From assembly GCF_016724845.1 (NCBI RefSeq), contig NZ_CP068082.1:5146001-5210000 (forward strand): a stretch of 64,000 nt of DNA. Direction: 5' to 3'. Shown piece by piece: positions 51,425-61,605 of the stretch (within the stretch, counting starts at the first letter, position 1; every line of letters begins with the position of its first letter). The translations under genes and the position numbers were made by a program. The notes under the pieces were generated by a model, which was not told the DNA's origin, made no database searches, and saw only the letters and a program-made list of their open reading frames with translations. This DNA comes from Sphingobacterium spiritivorum (GTDB taxonomy: Bacteria > Bacteroidota > Bacteroidia > Sphingobacteriales > Sphingobacteriaceae).

Positions 51425-53848
51425 TTACGATTGTTTTAAATTCAATGTATAGGTCAGCTTGAGGTGGTAACTTCTACCTGCACGCTGGATTTTGTAATAA
51501 TCAAAGAGTCTGGCATCTCCTATATTTTTCACTTCAGCTCCCACTGTAAGTCCGGTCCGGATAAGATGATAGGTAAATCCCCCCGACAACAGATGCTGAT
51601 TAGGGACTATATTTGTAACCGGCACACCGGCAGTTCCGGACAATCCCAAAAAACCACCCGGTTCCAGATCGCGCGGGATATTGTTAAGGTAAAATTCGCG
51701 TATGAAGTTCCAGTTGAGATATGGTCTGAAGGTATCGCCATGCGTCCCCCATCCTTTGAAGTGTCCATAAAGCCCCACGTTTGAAAAGAAATAAGGGGTA
51801 TTACGCAGTCTTGTACCTTCCATCCATTTGTAAAGCCCATCTTCTACATCTGCCATACGATTGTCCTGCCAGGAGGCATTTCCGGATATATGAAGCTGCC
51901 GGAAGAATCTGTATTCAGCATCGATATCAAAACCATAGCCTCTTACATTATCCAGATTCTGGTATTGTGCAAATGGTGCCTGAACCGGCACCAGCAGAAT
52001 GAGTCCTTCAGTCTTTCGGTAAAAACCAGCCGCTTCTACAGACCAGTTTTCACGTCCATAGCGATAAGCCAGATTAATATTCAGACTTTTCTCCGGTTTC
52101 AGCTCAAAATTAGGAGCTCTTGTATCATTGTCACCGAAGATTTCAAAATCTCTCGGCAAACGATTCGCCCATTCCAGAGAAGAACGAACAAAGCTGTGGT
52201 CATTAATCTGATATTTGACTGCTTCGGATGCTCCCCAGTTATGTCCGCTGTAGGAAGTATAATCTTCCAGATTACTGCTATTGCTCAGAAAACCGTTAAT
52301 GCCCTTTGTCCGGAAGTAAAAATGTTTGGCCGTCATCTGATTGGTAAGCCTGCCATCCATCCATTTCGATTCCCACATAAGGCCGGATATGATCTTATTG
52401 TAAACGGCTTCTTTGCTCAGAATGTCGATATCAGTTCCATTAAACCGCATACCGTATTTATCTTCTCCCGTTCGTTTGCTATAATTATATACAAAATTAT
52501 ATTCCAGCTTATTATGCTTATTTATATCAAATACTACATTAGTTCTGTTTATGATATTACGGAAGTTAATGTCTGACAATGCCGGCCTCGGACTTTCTCC
52601 AATACTATTGCCGGGAGTAAATGTACCGTACCAATCATAGGAGCCTTTTATCGTATCCACCCGGGCTCTGTTTATAAAACTTACAGATGCAAACTGATCG
52701 ATTTTCAGCCGCTGGTCCATAAGACTTTTTGTATAACGCAGACCTGGCACCCACCCCTGATTGTAGACCATGACTGCACCATAAGGAATTGTCATAAGTG
52801 CAGGATGCTGTGAAGCACGGTCTATATCGTACCGTGCCAGAGAAAAGCGGAGTTCATCTGCCCAGCTTCGGTTTCGGACCCCTGCATAAGCTTCTACAAA
52901 ATACTGTTTATAGTTGTTGTGAAATAAGGGTACACGTACAGGAACAAGATTGGCATTTTGGTCCACTACAGATACATCTACCTTGTAATCATTTCCGGAA
53001 TTATTATAAAAGGCCTCAAACCCACCAAAAGTACGATTCTCCCTATCTGTCTTCATTGCTGATAAAGAAGCAATATGTGTCCCGAAAGAGGCGATCTCGT
53101 ACGAGGCATCCACTTTTGTTCCGACAACTTTCTTACTGACAATATTGATCGCTCCTCCTAAAGCGTCTCCTCCCAGAGAGACCGGAACGACTCCCTTATA
53201 TATCTCGACCCGATCCAACAGATTGACCGGAACATTGTTAAGTCCAAAACCTCCTCCAAGATATTCTAGTGGAATTCCATCTCTGAAATACTGTACTGAA
53301 TTACTCTGAAATCCATTGATGGAAAGGTCGACTTCATTACCCAGCCCGCCGCTCTGTCTCACACGTATTCCGGGAGATCGGTTTATAAGTTCTGACAAAG
53401 TAGCCGGTTGCTCCTGAGCAGCTGTAGCATCCACCACTACAGCGCGTATGGCCTGCGTTTTACGCTGTTTTTTTTCTGTAAAACCATCAACTTTTACTTC
53501 AGTTAAAATTCGGTTATCTTTGGAAACAAACACATTAAATTCAAAGACATTCTTGTCTGAACTAAGTGCTAACTGTAATGTAGTATCCCGATATCCGACT
53601 GCTGATATCCGTAATATTGCTTTTCCGGCATTATTATTTTTAAAAACAAAGTTTCCCTTTTCATCTGTAGATACTGTACTTTGTCCTGTCAGAGACACAG
53701 TCGCTCCTACCTGTGGTTGCCGGTCTTCTTTATCCCTTACTGTCCCACTGACCATAATATCCTGTTGTGCTATCCCGGTAAAAGGTAGCAGTGAGAGATA
53801 ACATATCAGTATTTTTCCGAGCCACCCGAATCCTGTCCGAAATGTCAT
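51425..53848 (-). CDS. TonB-dependent siderophore-type receptor
   Basis: The 807-residue protein has an N-terminal signal (LLPFTGIAQQ) and a carboxypeptidase-like domain (about 32-115: SGTVRDKEDRQPQVGATVSL). A plug with RSPGIRVRQSGGLGNEVDLS, VEIYKGVVPVSLGGDALGGA and a barrel to the C-terminus follow. It leads the minus-strand unit of DUF4374 and YncE-like genes. Its promoter (53880-53910) matches the primary consensus. Position next to the Fat/Ycl-type transport genes suggests it brings a siderophore across the outer membrane; no residue shows which one. Confidence 0.87.
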   Translation of the reverse strand: MTFRTGFGWLGKILICYLSLLPFTGIAQQDIMVSGTVRDKEDRQPQVGATVSLTGQSTVSTDEKGNFVFKNNNAGKAILRISAVGYRDTTLQLALSSDKNVFEFNVFVSKDNRILTEVKVDGFTEKKQRKTQAIRAVVVDATAAQEQPATLSELINRSPGIRVRQSGGLGNEVDLSINGFQSNSVQYFRDGIPLEYLGGGFGLNNVPVNLLDRVEIYKGVVPVSLGGDALGGAINIVSKKVVGTKVDASYEIASFGTHIASLSAMKTDRENRTFGGFEAFYNNSGNDYKVDVSVVDQNANLVPVRVPLFHNNYKQYFVEAYAGVRNRSWADELRFSLARYDIDRASQHPALMTIPYGAVMVYNQGWVPGLRYTKSLMDQRLKIDQFASVSFINRARVDTIKGSYDWYGTFTPGNSIGESPRPALSDINFRNIINRTNVVFDINKHNKLEYNFVYNYSKRTGEDKYGMRFNGTDIDILSKEAVYNKIISGLMWESKWMDGRLTNQMTAKHFYFRTKGINGFLSNSSNLEDYTSYSGHNWGASEAVKYQINDHSFVRSSLEWANRLPRDFEIFGDNDTRAPNFELKPEKSLNINLAYRYGRENWSVEAAGFYRKTEGLILLVPVQAPFAQYQNLDNVRGYGFDIDAEYRFFRQLHISGNASWQDNRMADVEDGLYKWMEGTRLRNTPYFFSNVGLYGHFKGWGTHGDTFRPYLNWNFIREFYLNNIPRDLEPGGFLGLSGTAGVPVTNIVPNQHLLSGGFTYHLIRTGLTVGAEVKNIGDARLFDYYKIQRAGRSYHLKLTYTLNLKQS

Positions 53849-53879
53849 TGTATTTATTTAGATTAAATTAAAATAAATA

Positions 53880-53910
53880 CAAACCTAAGACTATTATGTC
53901 CAAATAGCAA
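53880..53910 (-). promoter_or_regulatory. Promoter of the 53848 receptor gene
   Basis: The minus strand reads TTG (53908-53910), a 20 bp spacer, then TAGGTTTG (53880-53887). Leader about 25 nt. Confidence 0.55.
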
Positions 53911-54047
53911 GTGTAAATAAAATTTATTATAAGCCTATAAACCTTAATGCTGTAGTCACTGACTGTATGTAAGCTCATTTAAAAGGATATATATGGCTAA
54001 AAGTCAGATCATATGCTGTATTTGTGGCTATAACGTTTTCGTATTTC

Positions 54048-54063
54048 GCGCAAACGTTTGTGC
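54048..54063. promoter_or_regulatory. LacI-type palindrome upstream of the M60 peptidase gene
   Basis: GCGCAAACGTTTGTGC has the perfect core CAAACGTTTG, the symmetry of LacI/PurR-family operators. It lies in the 290 bp region between the divergent receptor and peptidase genes. No LacI-family regulator gene is in the window. Confidence 0.5.
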
Positions 54064-54085
54064 TTCATTTGATCCTGGCATTTTG

Positions 54086-54102
54086 GTTAGATTTAGGCTA
54101 AC
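54086..54102. promoter_or_regulatory. GTTAG/CTAAC inverted repeat, possible DtxR-type site
   Basis: GTTAG (54086-54090), 7 bp, CTAAC (54098-54102). The arms are the same as in the candidate operator at 4583-4598, but the spacer is one base longer. It sits 37-53 bp before the peptidase start. Confidence 0.35.
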
Positions 54103-54138
54103 TAACAAAATATAAATCATTTACAAACCAGTAAACTC

Positions 54139-56001
54139 ATGATTATGAAAAACGTAAAGACACTCAGTTTGTCGCTCTCCCTGTGCCTTCTGAGTCTAAC
54201 CTCCTGTAGTAAAAATTTCGGTCCTGAATCCAAAAAGGCAGATCTGGCTCCGGGATTAACAAAAGTTGCGCTGGCCAGTTCGGCCACCTATTTCAGCAAT
54301 ATTAAATATGAAAGTACAAGCAAATTCACGATCCGGCAATCTACCGAGTACGTCACAGACGGCAACCGCCTTCGTACTGCCCTATCCTACAGCGACTTTG
54401 ATCCTACAGGATTAAAACCGATAGCTGGCACTGCTCTGCAGGTGCAGGTAACTTTTCATGGCGGCAGCACAGTCAAACCTGTATTGATTGTCGGTACGCC
54501 TGAACTGGATACCGAACAGACTTATACACTGAATGCCGGTCTGAATACCCTAAATCCTACTCTGATAAAAAACATGTATCTGCAATATGTCTCCGCAACT
54601 CCCAATACGAATGACAGTGTAACTGTCGAATTTATAAGCGGCTATACACAGGTCCCTTTGTTCAAACTGGGGCAGACTACAGCTGCTGAATGGGCAGATC
54701 AGCTCACAACCTTCAGCGATGCAGAATACGTCACGCTTACAGGACAAAAGAATTACATCCTTCTCACACGTAGTCGCTATAACAATTATACCAGTACAGA
54801 TCCCAATACAGTGCTTGCTGCTGTAGACCTGATTATCAGTCGTGAAAATGAAATCAGCGGACTGGATAATAGCAGCACTTTACACAGAGAGCCTGACGGA
54901 AAAGTGTGTATAATTGAAAAAAACAGCGGCTATATGGATGCGACACATAAGGGTCTGGTAAGACTCACAGGTGCTGCTGCCTGGGATAAGGTATTCAAGG
55001 CTAAAAACATCGTGAGCGGATCCACGGTAGATCAATGGGGGCTCTGGCATGAAATAGGTCATTTACACCAGTTGTGGCCGATCACACCTTATACGGTACT
55101 GGGTGAAGCTGCACCTAATATTTACGCTTCCTACACCAAAAAGTATTACGAACCGACATACCGCTATGTATCCGGAACAAACTGGATGAATGCAAAAGTC
55201 TATCTTGCTCAACCTGATGCTGCTAAGAATCTGGCAGCAGCTGAGAATTACACCAAACTGATGATGTTTGAACAATTGATGCTGGCTTTCGGCGAAGACT
55301 TTATGAAGAACTTACATAAGATGGTCCGTGAAGAAATCGGCATAACCTATCCGTTGCCTAACAGAAATACGACTAACGTGGATGAAAGACTGGGAGCTCT
55401 GGCTTTCTATGCCTCAAAGACATCGGGTAAAAATCTGACTAATTTCTTCCAAAAATGGGGATTTAATCTTTCTTCGAGCCGAATTGCCCTGATCTCTGCC
55501 TTAAATCTTCCTGAACCGGCAACCGATGTGAGTCTTATCAACTCAGATGATGCTTTAATAGAAGGAGCCTATTACTCCCTGAATTCCAAATTAAATCAAA
55601 ACACGGTATTGACAGTCAAAAATGGTGCTACTGCTAACGGAACAGTAATAGAATTAATGGATAATGCCACTCTTAATAATTCTAAACTATGGTTGGTTCG
55701 CAAAGCGAATGCTACGGAATATAATTTCAAAAGCAGGCTGGACACCAGCAAAGTAATGGCTGTAGCTGCAGCCGGCACAGCCAACGGGACACAAGTCCGT
55801 ATATGGACGTATGATAACGGGCCTGCACAGCGTTGGACAGCCAATAGCAGAGGTACATCGACCTTTTCATTTACTCCTGCCTGCGCACCTTCTTCCCGAC
55901 TGGATGTCAATGGCGGCAGTACGGCCAATGGTACAAAAATACAGATATGGGCCACCAGCAGCACAGATAAACAGGACTTTGTTCCCGTTATTCAGTTTTA
56001 G
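54139..56001 (+). CDS. M60-family metallopeptidase with ricin-type lectin domain
   Basis: The 620-residue lipoprotein signal ends SLTSCSKN. The peptidase M60 (enhancin/mucinase) domain has the zinc motif HEIGH (residues about 304-308 in LWHEIGHLHQLWPITPYTVL) and a following Glu in GEAAPN. The C-terminal part (about 470-620) is a ricin-type beta-trefoil with YYSLNSKLNQNTVLTVKNGA, IWTYDNGPAQRWTA and DVNGGSTANGTKIQIWA. M60 enzymes cut O-glycosylated proteins such as mucins. It faces the SusD gene of the nearby sugar-uptake locus. ATG 54139 or 54145 may be the start. Confidence 0.85.
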   Translation: MIMKNVKTLSLSLSLCLLSLTSCSKNFGPESKKADLAPGLTKVALASSATYFSNIKYESTSKFTIRQSTEYVTDGNRLRTALSYSDFDPTGLKPIAGTALQVQVTFHGGSTVKPVLIVGTPELDTEQTYTLNAGLNTLNPTLIKNMYLQYVSATPNTNDSVTVEFISGYTQVPLFKLGQTTAAEWADQLTTFSDAEYVTLTGQKNYILLTRSRYNNYTSTDPNTVLAAVDLIISRENEISGLDNSSTLHREPDGKVCIIEKNSGYMDATHKGLVRLTGAAAWDKVFKAKNIVSGSTVDQWGLWHEIGHLHQLWPITPYTVLGEAAPNIYASYTKKYYEPTYRYVSGTNWMNAKVYLAQPDAAKNLAAAENYTKLMMFEQLMLAFGEDFMKNLHKMVREEIGITYPLPNRNTTNVDERLGALAFYASKTSGKNLTNFFQKWGFNLSSSRIALISALNLPEPATDVSLINSDDALIEGAYYSLNSKLNQNTVLTVKNGATANGTVIELMDNATLNNSKLWLVRKANATEYNFKSRLDTSKVMAVAAAGTANGTQVRIWTYDNGPAQRWTANSRGTSTFSFTPACAPSSRLDVNGGSTANGTKIQIWATSSTDKQDFVPVIQF

Positions 56002-56079
56002 GGAATTACAAAAATAACCGGGGCTCAGAAAAAGGACTGCACTTCTATTTACGAACCCACCTTTATGACTATAAACAAA

Positions 56080-56105
56080 AAAGGGTGTGGAAATCCACAC
56101 CCTTT
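56080..56105. terminator. Terminator between the peptidase and SusD genes
   Basis: AAAGGGTGTGG (56080-56090), AAAT, CCACACCCTTT (56095-56105); an A-run at its left serves the leftward SusD transcript. Confidence 0.8.
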
Positions 56106-56144
56106 AGCCTACTATATAAACTCAACAATTACAATCTATATTTT

Positions 56145-57977
56145 TTAATAACCCGGATTCTGTACTAGCAGTCTGCTTTTTTGTATTTCGGTCAACGGAA
56201 TCGGATAAAGATACATTGCTTTAGAAAACAGTCTGGTTTCGATCGGAACACGTTTATAGAAGCCACTTAATGTAGGGGCTTCCATATTCATCCCGAACAC
56301 CTGCCCTCCTTGCTTGTATCCCTCAGTCTCAGCCAGCATCCAGCGACGCACATCAAAGTAACGCTGTCCTTCAGTAGCAAGCTCTACCCTGCGCTCTCTA
56401 CGGATAGCTTCTCTAAGTTTCTCCTGTTGGCCAGAAATGCCGGGATTGATATCTTTTAGCAAAGGGATACCGGCACGGGAACGCACACGATCAATGTATT
56501 CTATGATATCCGGATGAGAAGGATCTACCTCATTCAGGATTTCAGCATACAATAAGTACAAGTCTGCCAGTCTGTAGATAATACCCGGTCTGTATTCACT
56601 TTTCGGATTACTTCCCTGATCATAGACTTTCTTACTCAGCCTTTTATACAGAATTGTTCCGGCTTTAGGGTAGATCTTTGTCAGTGAATTATCGGAGTTA
56701 CCGCCTTTCTGAAAAGTAATGACCTCATTACCGACATGCCAGTTACGGGTATTATAGAATACCGTCTGATAAAAACGGGGTTCTCTGTTGACATACATAT
56801 TATATGTACCGATTTTGGTACGGCCGGAAGGGTCATCACCTGCTTTGGAAAATCCCTCCTCAACATATTTTGGTGATTCTTCAATACTTTTGCCGTCAAT
56901 CATAAAGAAATCATCCACCAACTCCTGCAAAACAGAGAGATACCCCGTAGTGGTGCCACCTCCGCGGGCACCTCTTGGCACCGAAAAACCATCCACTCCT
57001 GCACGTGGTACAGATCCCCAGGATACATCCGAACGCACAAATATGGTCTCTTTGTTATACGTCATAAATAACTCATACAGACTTCTGTCCGGATTGTATT
57101 TGCCGGCATCATATACTTTATAGAGTTCATACACACCTGAGTTGGCATAATCAATAAATTCTTTAGCTGCAGCGAGTGCTCTGTTCCATTTTTCTTTAGA
57201 ATATGCCGGAAAGAGTTTCTTGCCATCTTTATTACTGAGATTTAATGCTTCCTGATATCCGCCATTGTATAGCGGACTTGCAGCATAGGCCAGTACAACA
57301 GTCCGCAGTGCGCGTGCAGTTCCTTTTGTAGGTACAGCAAGATTTTGCTGGTCTGTCAGATTGGGATCTTTAAGATCTGTAATACATTCTATCAATTCTT
57401 TGTCGATAAAGTCCACGACCTCGTCTACCGAATTCCGTGCATAGTCAATATCTTTCTGAGACGGATCTGCGATTGTATTCATAACCGGTACAGGTCCGTA
57501 AAGTTCGAAAAGCAGAAAATGGTAATAAGCTCTCAGGAAACGGGCTTGTGCCTTTAGTTCGTTTACTTCTTGTTGTGCCAGAAAATCTGCATCCCCTTTA
57601 TTCGGAATTTCTTTTACATTTTCCAGAAAAACATTTGCCTGTCTGATCTGCTGATAAAGCGACCAGCGTCCTAGGGTAGTCGAACCGGCATTATACAAAA
57701 ATGTATTATCGTCTGTTCCGTCGGAGGTCTTGTCGATTTCGTCAGACATCTGTGGCCAGGGCAAATTCAGTCCTGTGAGTCCGCGGGCATAATCAGCCGT
57801 ATTGGGTATACCCGTGTAGATATTTCTATGAAATTTGCGCACATTGGCAGGATTGGAAAAAATCTTTTCCATATCCATCTCTTCGGCCAATTCGTCCGAA
57901 ACATTAAGGTACTTCTCGCAAGACGAGAAAACCAATATCAGACTGATGCAGATAAATAGTTTTAATAATGTTTTCAT
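56145..57977 (-). CDS. SusD/RagB-family glycan-binding lipoprotein
   Basis: The 610-residue surface lipoprotein has the signal LILVFSSCEKYLNVSDELAE. It contains SusD-like helical TPR motifs and sequence such as QQEVNELKAQARFLRAYYHF, LLFELYGPVPVM and the C-terminal REAIRRERRVELATEGQRYF, DVRRW. SusD forms a lid over its SusC channel and captures oligosaccharides or glycopeptides. It follows the SusC gene by 27 bp. With the facing M60 peptidase the likely substrate is a glycoprotein (inference). Confidence 0.92.
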   Translation of the reverse strand: MKTLLKLFICISLILVFSSCEKYLNVSDELAEEMDMEKIFSNPANVRKFHRNIYTGIPNTADYARGLTGLNLPWPQMSDEIDKTSDGTDDNTFLYNAGSTTLGRWSLYQQIRQANVFLENVKEIPNKGDADFLAQQEVNELKAQARFLRAYYHFLLFELYGPVPVMNTIADPSQKDIDYARNSVDEVVDFIDKELIECITDLKDPNLTDQQNLAVPTKGTARALRTVVLAYAASPLYNGGYQEALNLSNKDGKKLFPAYSKEKWNRALAAAKEFIDYANSGVYELYKVYDAGKYNPDRSLYELFMTYNKETIFVRSDVSWGSVPRAGVDGFSVPRGARGGGTTTGYLSVLQELVDDFFMIDGKSIEESPKYVEEGFSKAGDDPSGRTKIGTYNMYVNREPRFYQTVFYNTRNWHVGNEVITFQKGGNSDNSLTKIYPKAGTILYKRLSKKVYDQGSNPKSEYRPGIIYRLADLYLLYAEILNEVDPSHPDIIEYIDRVRSRAGIPLLKDINPGISGQQEKLREAIRRERRVELATEGQRYFDVRRWMLAETEGYKQGGQVFGMNMEAPTLSGFYKRVPIETRLFSKAMYLYPIPLTEIQKSRLLVQNPGY

Positions 57978-58004
57978 ATCGTCAATAATGAATGTAGTAA
58001 TTAA

Positions 58005-61000
58005 TTAAAGTGTGATTTCCAGTCCGAATGTCCATGTACGAGGCAACGGATATTTGGTACCTGCTGCACTGTTACCCAGTTCCGGATCATACATTTTCAC
58101 TTTATCCCATACATAAAGGTTTTGTCCCATAATATACAATCGGGTATTTCTGAACTTCAGGCGTTCAATAAGAGATTTGGGTAATGTATAACCGATCTCT
58201 ACATTTTTCAATCTCAAAAATGAAGCGTCACGTACCCACCATGTTGTAGCAGTATTGGTATTTCCCAGGTTCTCAACACGAACACGGGGAAAGAAAACAT
58301 TATCCGAAGGATTTTGTTCGGTCCAGCGGCTTTCCAGTATTTCCTGTCTGACATTACTTTCCGTCAGTCCCCACTGAAAAGGCAGAAAAGCATTTCCCTG
58401 ATTATTAAGATTGGTCGACACATTATTAGCGCCCTGGAAAAATACACTGGCATAGATGCCTTTGTACTGCAGATTGAGTCCGAATCCATAGATAATCTCC
58501 GGCACTATAGGATTGGCAACATCCTGCGAACGGTCAAATTCGTTTACAATTCCGTCGCCATTCAGATCCTTAAACTTCAGATCGCCCGGCAAGGGACTAG
58601 GCATCGTGGTGGCTGTAGGGATTCCATCTTTCAGGGTATATTGTTTTTTACCGTCAGTACCCAGGGTTACATTAAAATCATTTTCTCTGTAAAGGCCATC
58701 TGAAATCCACATACCGTTCAGTGCATTGATACGTGTCCCTGTTGTATTCATCCACGGATGTAACTGCGGGATTTCATCCATTTCTATTATTTTGTTGCGG
58801 GCAAATGTAAAATTACCCAATGCTCCTATTTTGAACTCTCCGAAGGTATGGTTGATATTCATTCCACCTTCTATCCCTTTATTGGTCACTACACCAAAAT
58901 TCTGGAAAGGAGCCTGTCTGAATCCGGCTACACCGGATATCGTACGGCGCTGCATCAAGATATTACTTCTTCTGTTGTCAAAATAATCAACCTGTAAGGT
59001 AATAGAGTTATTGAAAAAGCCCAGATCTATACCATAATTTCTTTTAATCTCAATTTCCCATGAAAGCGAAGGTGAAGCAAATCGCCCTTCCACTATACCA
59101 TTTATTTTATTCAGTGTACCTGTACTTCCTATACCCCAGCTGTAGCCGTTGTCTGCAGCATCTGAAAATGTAGGGCGATACAGGAATCGTGCACCTCCGG
59201 TATCGTCGTTTCCGGTTTTTCCTACGGATGCTCTCACTTTCAGGTTATTGATCACTTTCTTAAGCTCATTTCCGAAAAAAGGTTCATTGGAAATATTGTA
59301 TGCAATACCTACAGCCGGGAAAAAGCCATAACGATATCCTTCTGCAAATTTTTCTGATCCGGTGATACCGAAGTTAGCTTCTATAGCATATCGGTTATCA
59401 AAAGTATAGACACCTCTACCTATATAAGCCTGTTTACGTACAGCTAAGGCATCCGAATTGGACTGTTGCTCTTTCTGGTATGTCAATAGCATCCCGTTTA
59501 CCTGATGCTTATTCCCAAACAAACGGTCATAATTGATGGCGGCTTCCATATAGATTTTTTTCAGCCCTGAGCTGGTTTCCTGCGGTTCTCCAATAGTAGT
59601 TTCATTACTGATCTGTTTGAAAATCAACTTTCCGGTATCATCCCTTCCAGTTGCATAGAATGTCTTTGGTGCTTTGTATCGCGACATATTAAAGAATCCT
59701 TCTGAATCGTAACTAATTGTACCTCTTACTTTCAGGCCTTCTGTCAGGAAGTCCAGCTTTTGGTTCAGGTCTATTCGGGACTGGATAAACGAACGCCATT
59801 CTTTCCGGTATCCGTATTCCATCAGCTGGTTGTAAGGATTGACTTTATTGGCATCCTGTGCAGGATGGCCGGCAAGTGTTCCGTCCGAATATTTTGCAGG
59901 AAAGAGATACGGCGGGATTCTGGAAAAACGTTCAAAAATATTTGTTGCCGAATTGTAAGGATAGTTCCCCTGTAAATACTGACCACTGAGATCTACCCTT
60001 AGAGAAGTGGTTTTCGTCACATCCAGATCTATATTTGAACGAAGATTGTATCTCTTGATACCAGCATTGTTGTTATAATCATTGGATACTTTGTACAGTC
60101 CGCTTTCACCGAAATAAGCACCTGACACAAAGAATTTCATACGGTCTCCTCCCCCTCTGAAGCTCAGTGTATGTCTCGTGTTGTTGGTATTTTCTTTCAT
60201 GAGTAGATCCCACCATTGGCTATTGGGATACAGATCAGGGTCTTCTCCGGATCTGTACTTAGCAATCAGCTCATCCGAAAACATAGCTGATTTACCTTCA
60301 TTCATAAGACCTTCATTGTAGATACTCAGATAGTCTGCTGAACTCGCAAACTTAGGGATACGTGTAGGTCTGAGAGTAGTGTATTCTCCGCGGTAAGCAA
60401 TAGTTGTTTTCTGTGCAATACCTCTTTTGGAAGTAATTAACACGACACCATTTGCACCTTCGGCACCATAAACGGCTGTTGCTGCTGCATCTTTAAGTAA
60501 GGTGAACGTTTCGATTTCATCCGGTTCTATATCATTCATAGTACGCGGTATACCGTCCACCAGTATAAGCGGGCTCGTCCCTCCGGAGAAAGAGCTGGTA
60601 CCCCGTATCCAGAACTCGGAGTTGTCATAGCCCGGTTCGCCGGATCGCTGTACAGCAATCAGCCCTGGTAATTTTCCGGCCAGACTGTTACTCAGACTAC
60701 GGTTGGATCCTTTCAGCTCTTCTCCTTTTACTGTTGCTACAGAACTGACCAGACTTTGTTTCTTTTGCGTTCCAAATCCGATAACCACGACTTCATCCAG
60801 TTGTGCATCATCTTTTTCAAGAAAAATATCAAACGCCGTCTGCTTATTGATCTGTATCTCCTGACGCTTATATCCGATCATACTGATAGTCAATACTGCA
60901 TCCGCAGGAACCATCAGAATAAACCGGCCATTGACATCTGTGGAAGTGGCAATGGTGGCTTTGTTTTTGACCTGTATAGATACTCCCTGAATGATACCTG

Positions 61001-61463
61001 TAGAATCCCTTACAATTCCGCTGATCGGAATCGTTTCCTGTGGTCGGGGTTTATCGCTCTTTTTTATCGCGATATTATTCTTCACGATTTTATAAGTAAA
61101 TCCATTGTCCTTTGCCAGTATGGATAGTAACTGATCCAGCGGCATTCCAATGGCATTTACATTAATTCTGCCTATTTCTTCTACTTCTTTGCGGTCATAG
61201 AAGAATACATAATTTGAGCTTTTCTCGATTTTGTCAAAAACTACTTTTAACGAGACCTTACGTTCGTGTAAAGTAAATTTTTGGGCAAATACGGTGGCTT
61301 TACTCTGTCCTATTGCTATACATGCAAATAGTACGAATAGTTTGAGTTTCATGATTACTATACGATATTGGTAGATGTAATGTCCTGTTCGCTCCATCGC
61401 GGGCACGAGATAAGAGCAGTCTTTTCTATGCCCTAATGCTTTGGGCAATTGATTAATTTTCAT
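58005..61463 (-). CDS. SusC/RagA-family TonB-linked outer-membrane channel
   Basis: The 1152-residue protein has an STN domain (KVSLKVVFDKIEKSSNYVFF), a carboxypeptidase-like domain (PISGIVRDSTGIIQGVSIQV) and LDEVVVIGFGTQKKQSLVSS. A plug (RGTSSFSGGTSPLILVDGIP) and a long barrel to RTWTFGLEITL follow. It makes the transport channel with SusD. The frame starts at 61463, with about 37 residues before a normal signal peptide; ATG 61352 (MKLKLFVLFACIAIG) is an alternative start. The STN domain talks to the FecR encoded just upstream. Confidence 0.9.
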   Translation of the reverse strand: MKINQLPKALGHRKDCSYLVPAMERTGHYIYQYRIVIMKLKLFVLFACIAIGQSKATVFAQKFTLHERKVSLKVVFDKIEKSSNYVFFYDRKEVEEIGRINVNAIGMPLDQLLSILAKDNGFTYKIVKNNIAIKKSDKPRPQETIPISGIVRDSTGIIQGVSIQVKNKATIATSTDVNGRFILMVPADAVLTISMIGYKRQEIQINKQTAFDIFLEKDDAQLDEVVVIGFGTQKKQSLVSSVATVKGEELKGSNRSLSNSLAGKLPGLIAVQRSGEPGYDNSEFWIRGTSSFSGGTSPLILVDGIPRTMNDIEPDEIETFTLLKDAAATAVYGAEGANGVVLITSKRGIAQKTTIAYRGEYTTLRPTRIPKFASSADYLSIYNEGLMNEGKSAMFSDELIAKYRSGEDPDLYPNSQWWDLLMKENTNNTRHTLSFRGGGDRMKFFVSGAYFGESGLYKVSNDYNNNAGIKRYNLRSNIDLDVTKTTSLRVDLSGQYLQGNYPYNSATNIFERFSRIPPYLFPAKYSDGTLAGHPAQDANKVNPYNQLMEYGYRKEWRSFIQSRIDLNQKLDFLTEGLKVRGTISYDSEGFFNMSRYKAPKTFYATGRDDTGKLIFKQISNETTIGEPQETSSGLKKIYMEAAINYDRLFGNKHQVNGMLLTYQKEQQSNSDALAVRKQAYIGRGVYTFDNRYAIEANFGITGSEKFAEGYRYGFFPAVGIAYNISNEPFFGNELKKVINNLKVRASVGKTGNDDTGGARFLYRPTFSDAADNGYSWGIGSTGTLNKINGIVEGRFASPSLSWEIEIKRNYGIDLGFFNNSITLQVDYFDNRRSNILMQRRTISGVAGFRQAPFQNFGVVTNKGIEGGMNINHTFGEFKIGALGNFTFARNKIIEMDEIPQLHPWMNTTGTRINALNGMWISDGLYRENDFNVTLGTDGKKQYTLKDGIPTATTMPSPLPGDLKFKDLNGDGIVNEFDRSQDVANPIVPEIIYGFGLNLQYKGIYASVFFQGANNVSTNLNNQGNAFLPFQWGLTESNVRQEILESRWTEQNPSDNVFFPRVRVENLGNTNTATTWWVRDASFLRLKNVEIGYTLPKSLIERLKFRNTRLYIMGQNLYVWDKVKMYDPELGNSAAGTKYPLPRTWTFGLEITL

Positions 61464-61554
61464 TAGTTTTGGTTAGGTTAAGTGAATACATAGCACACCC
61501 ATTTAGATGTATTTGGTACATGGATCTATCGGGCATTGTTTTTACTTGAATAAG

Positions 61555-61580
61555 AGGGTTGTTAGTAGCAACCCTTTTTT
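61555..61580. terminator. Hairpin with T-run between FecR and SusC genes
   Basis: AGGGTTG (61555-61561) pairs with CAACCCT (61569-61575), followed by T5 on the plus strand. Both flanking genes are on the minus strand, so on the transcript the hairpin has an A-run before it and can only weaken read-through. Confidence 0.45.
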
Positions 61581-61605
61581 GGTTTTAAAATTTCTATCTC
61601 ATACT

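Noticed and set aside
61464..61605. Possible small gene between FecR and SusC
   Set aside because: Only a hairpin with T-run is seen; no frame with start and stop of useful length.
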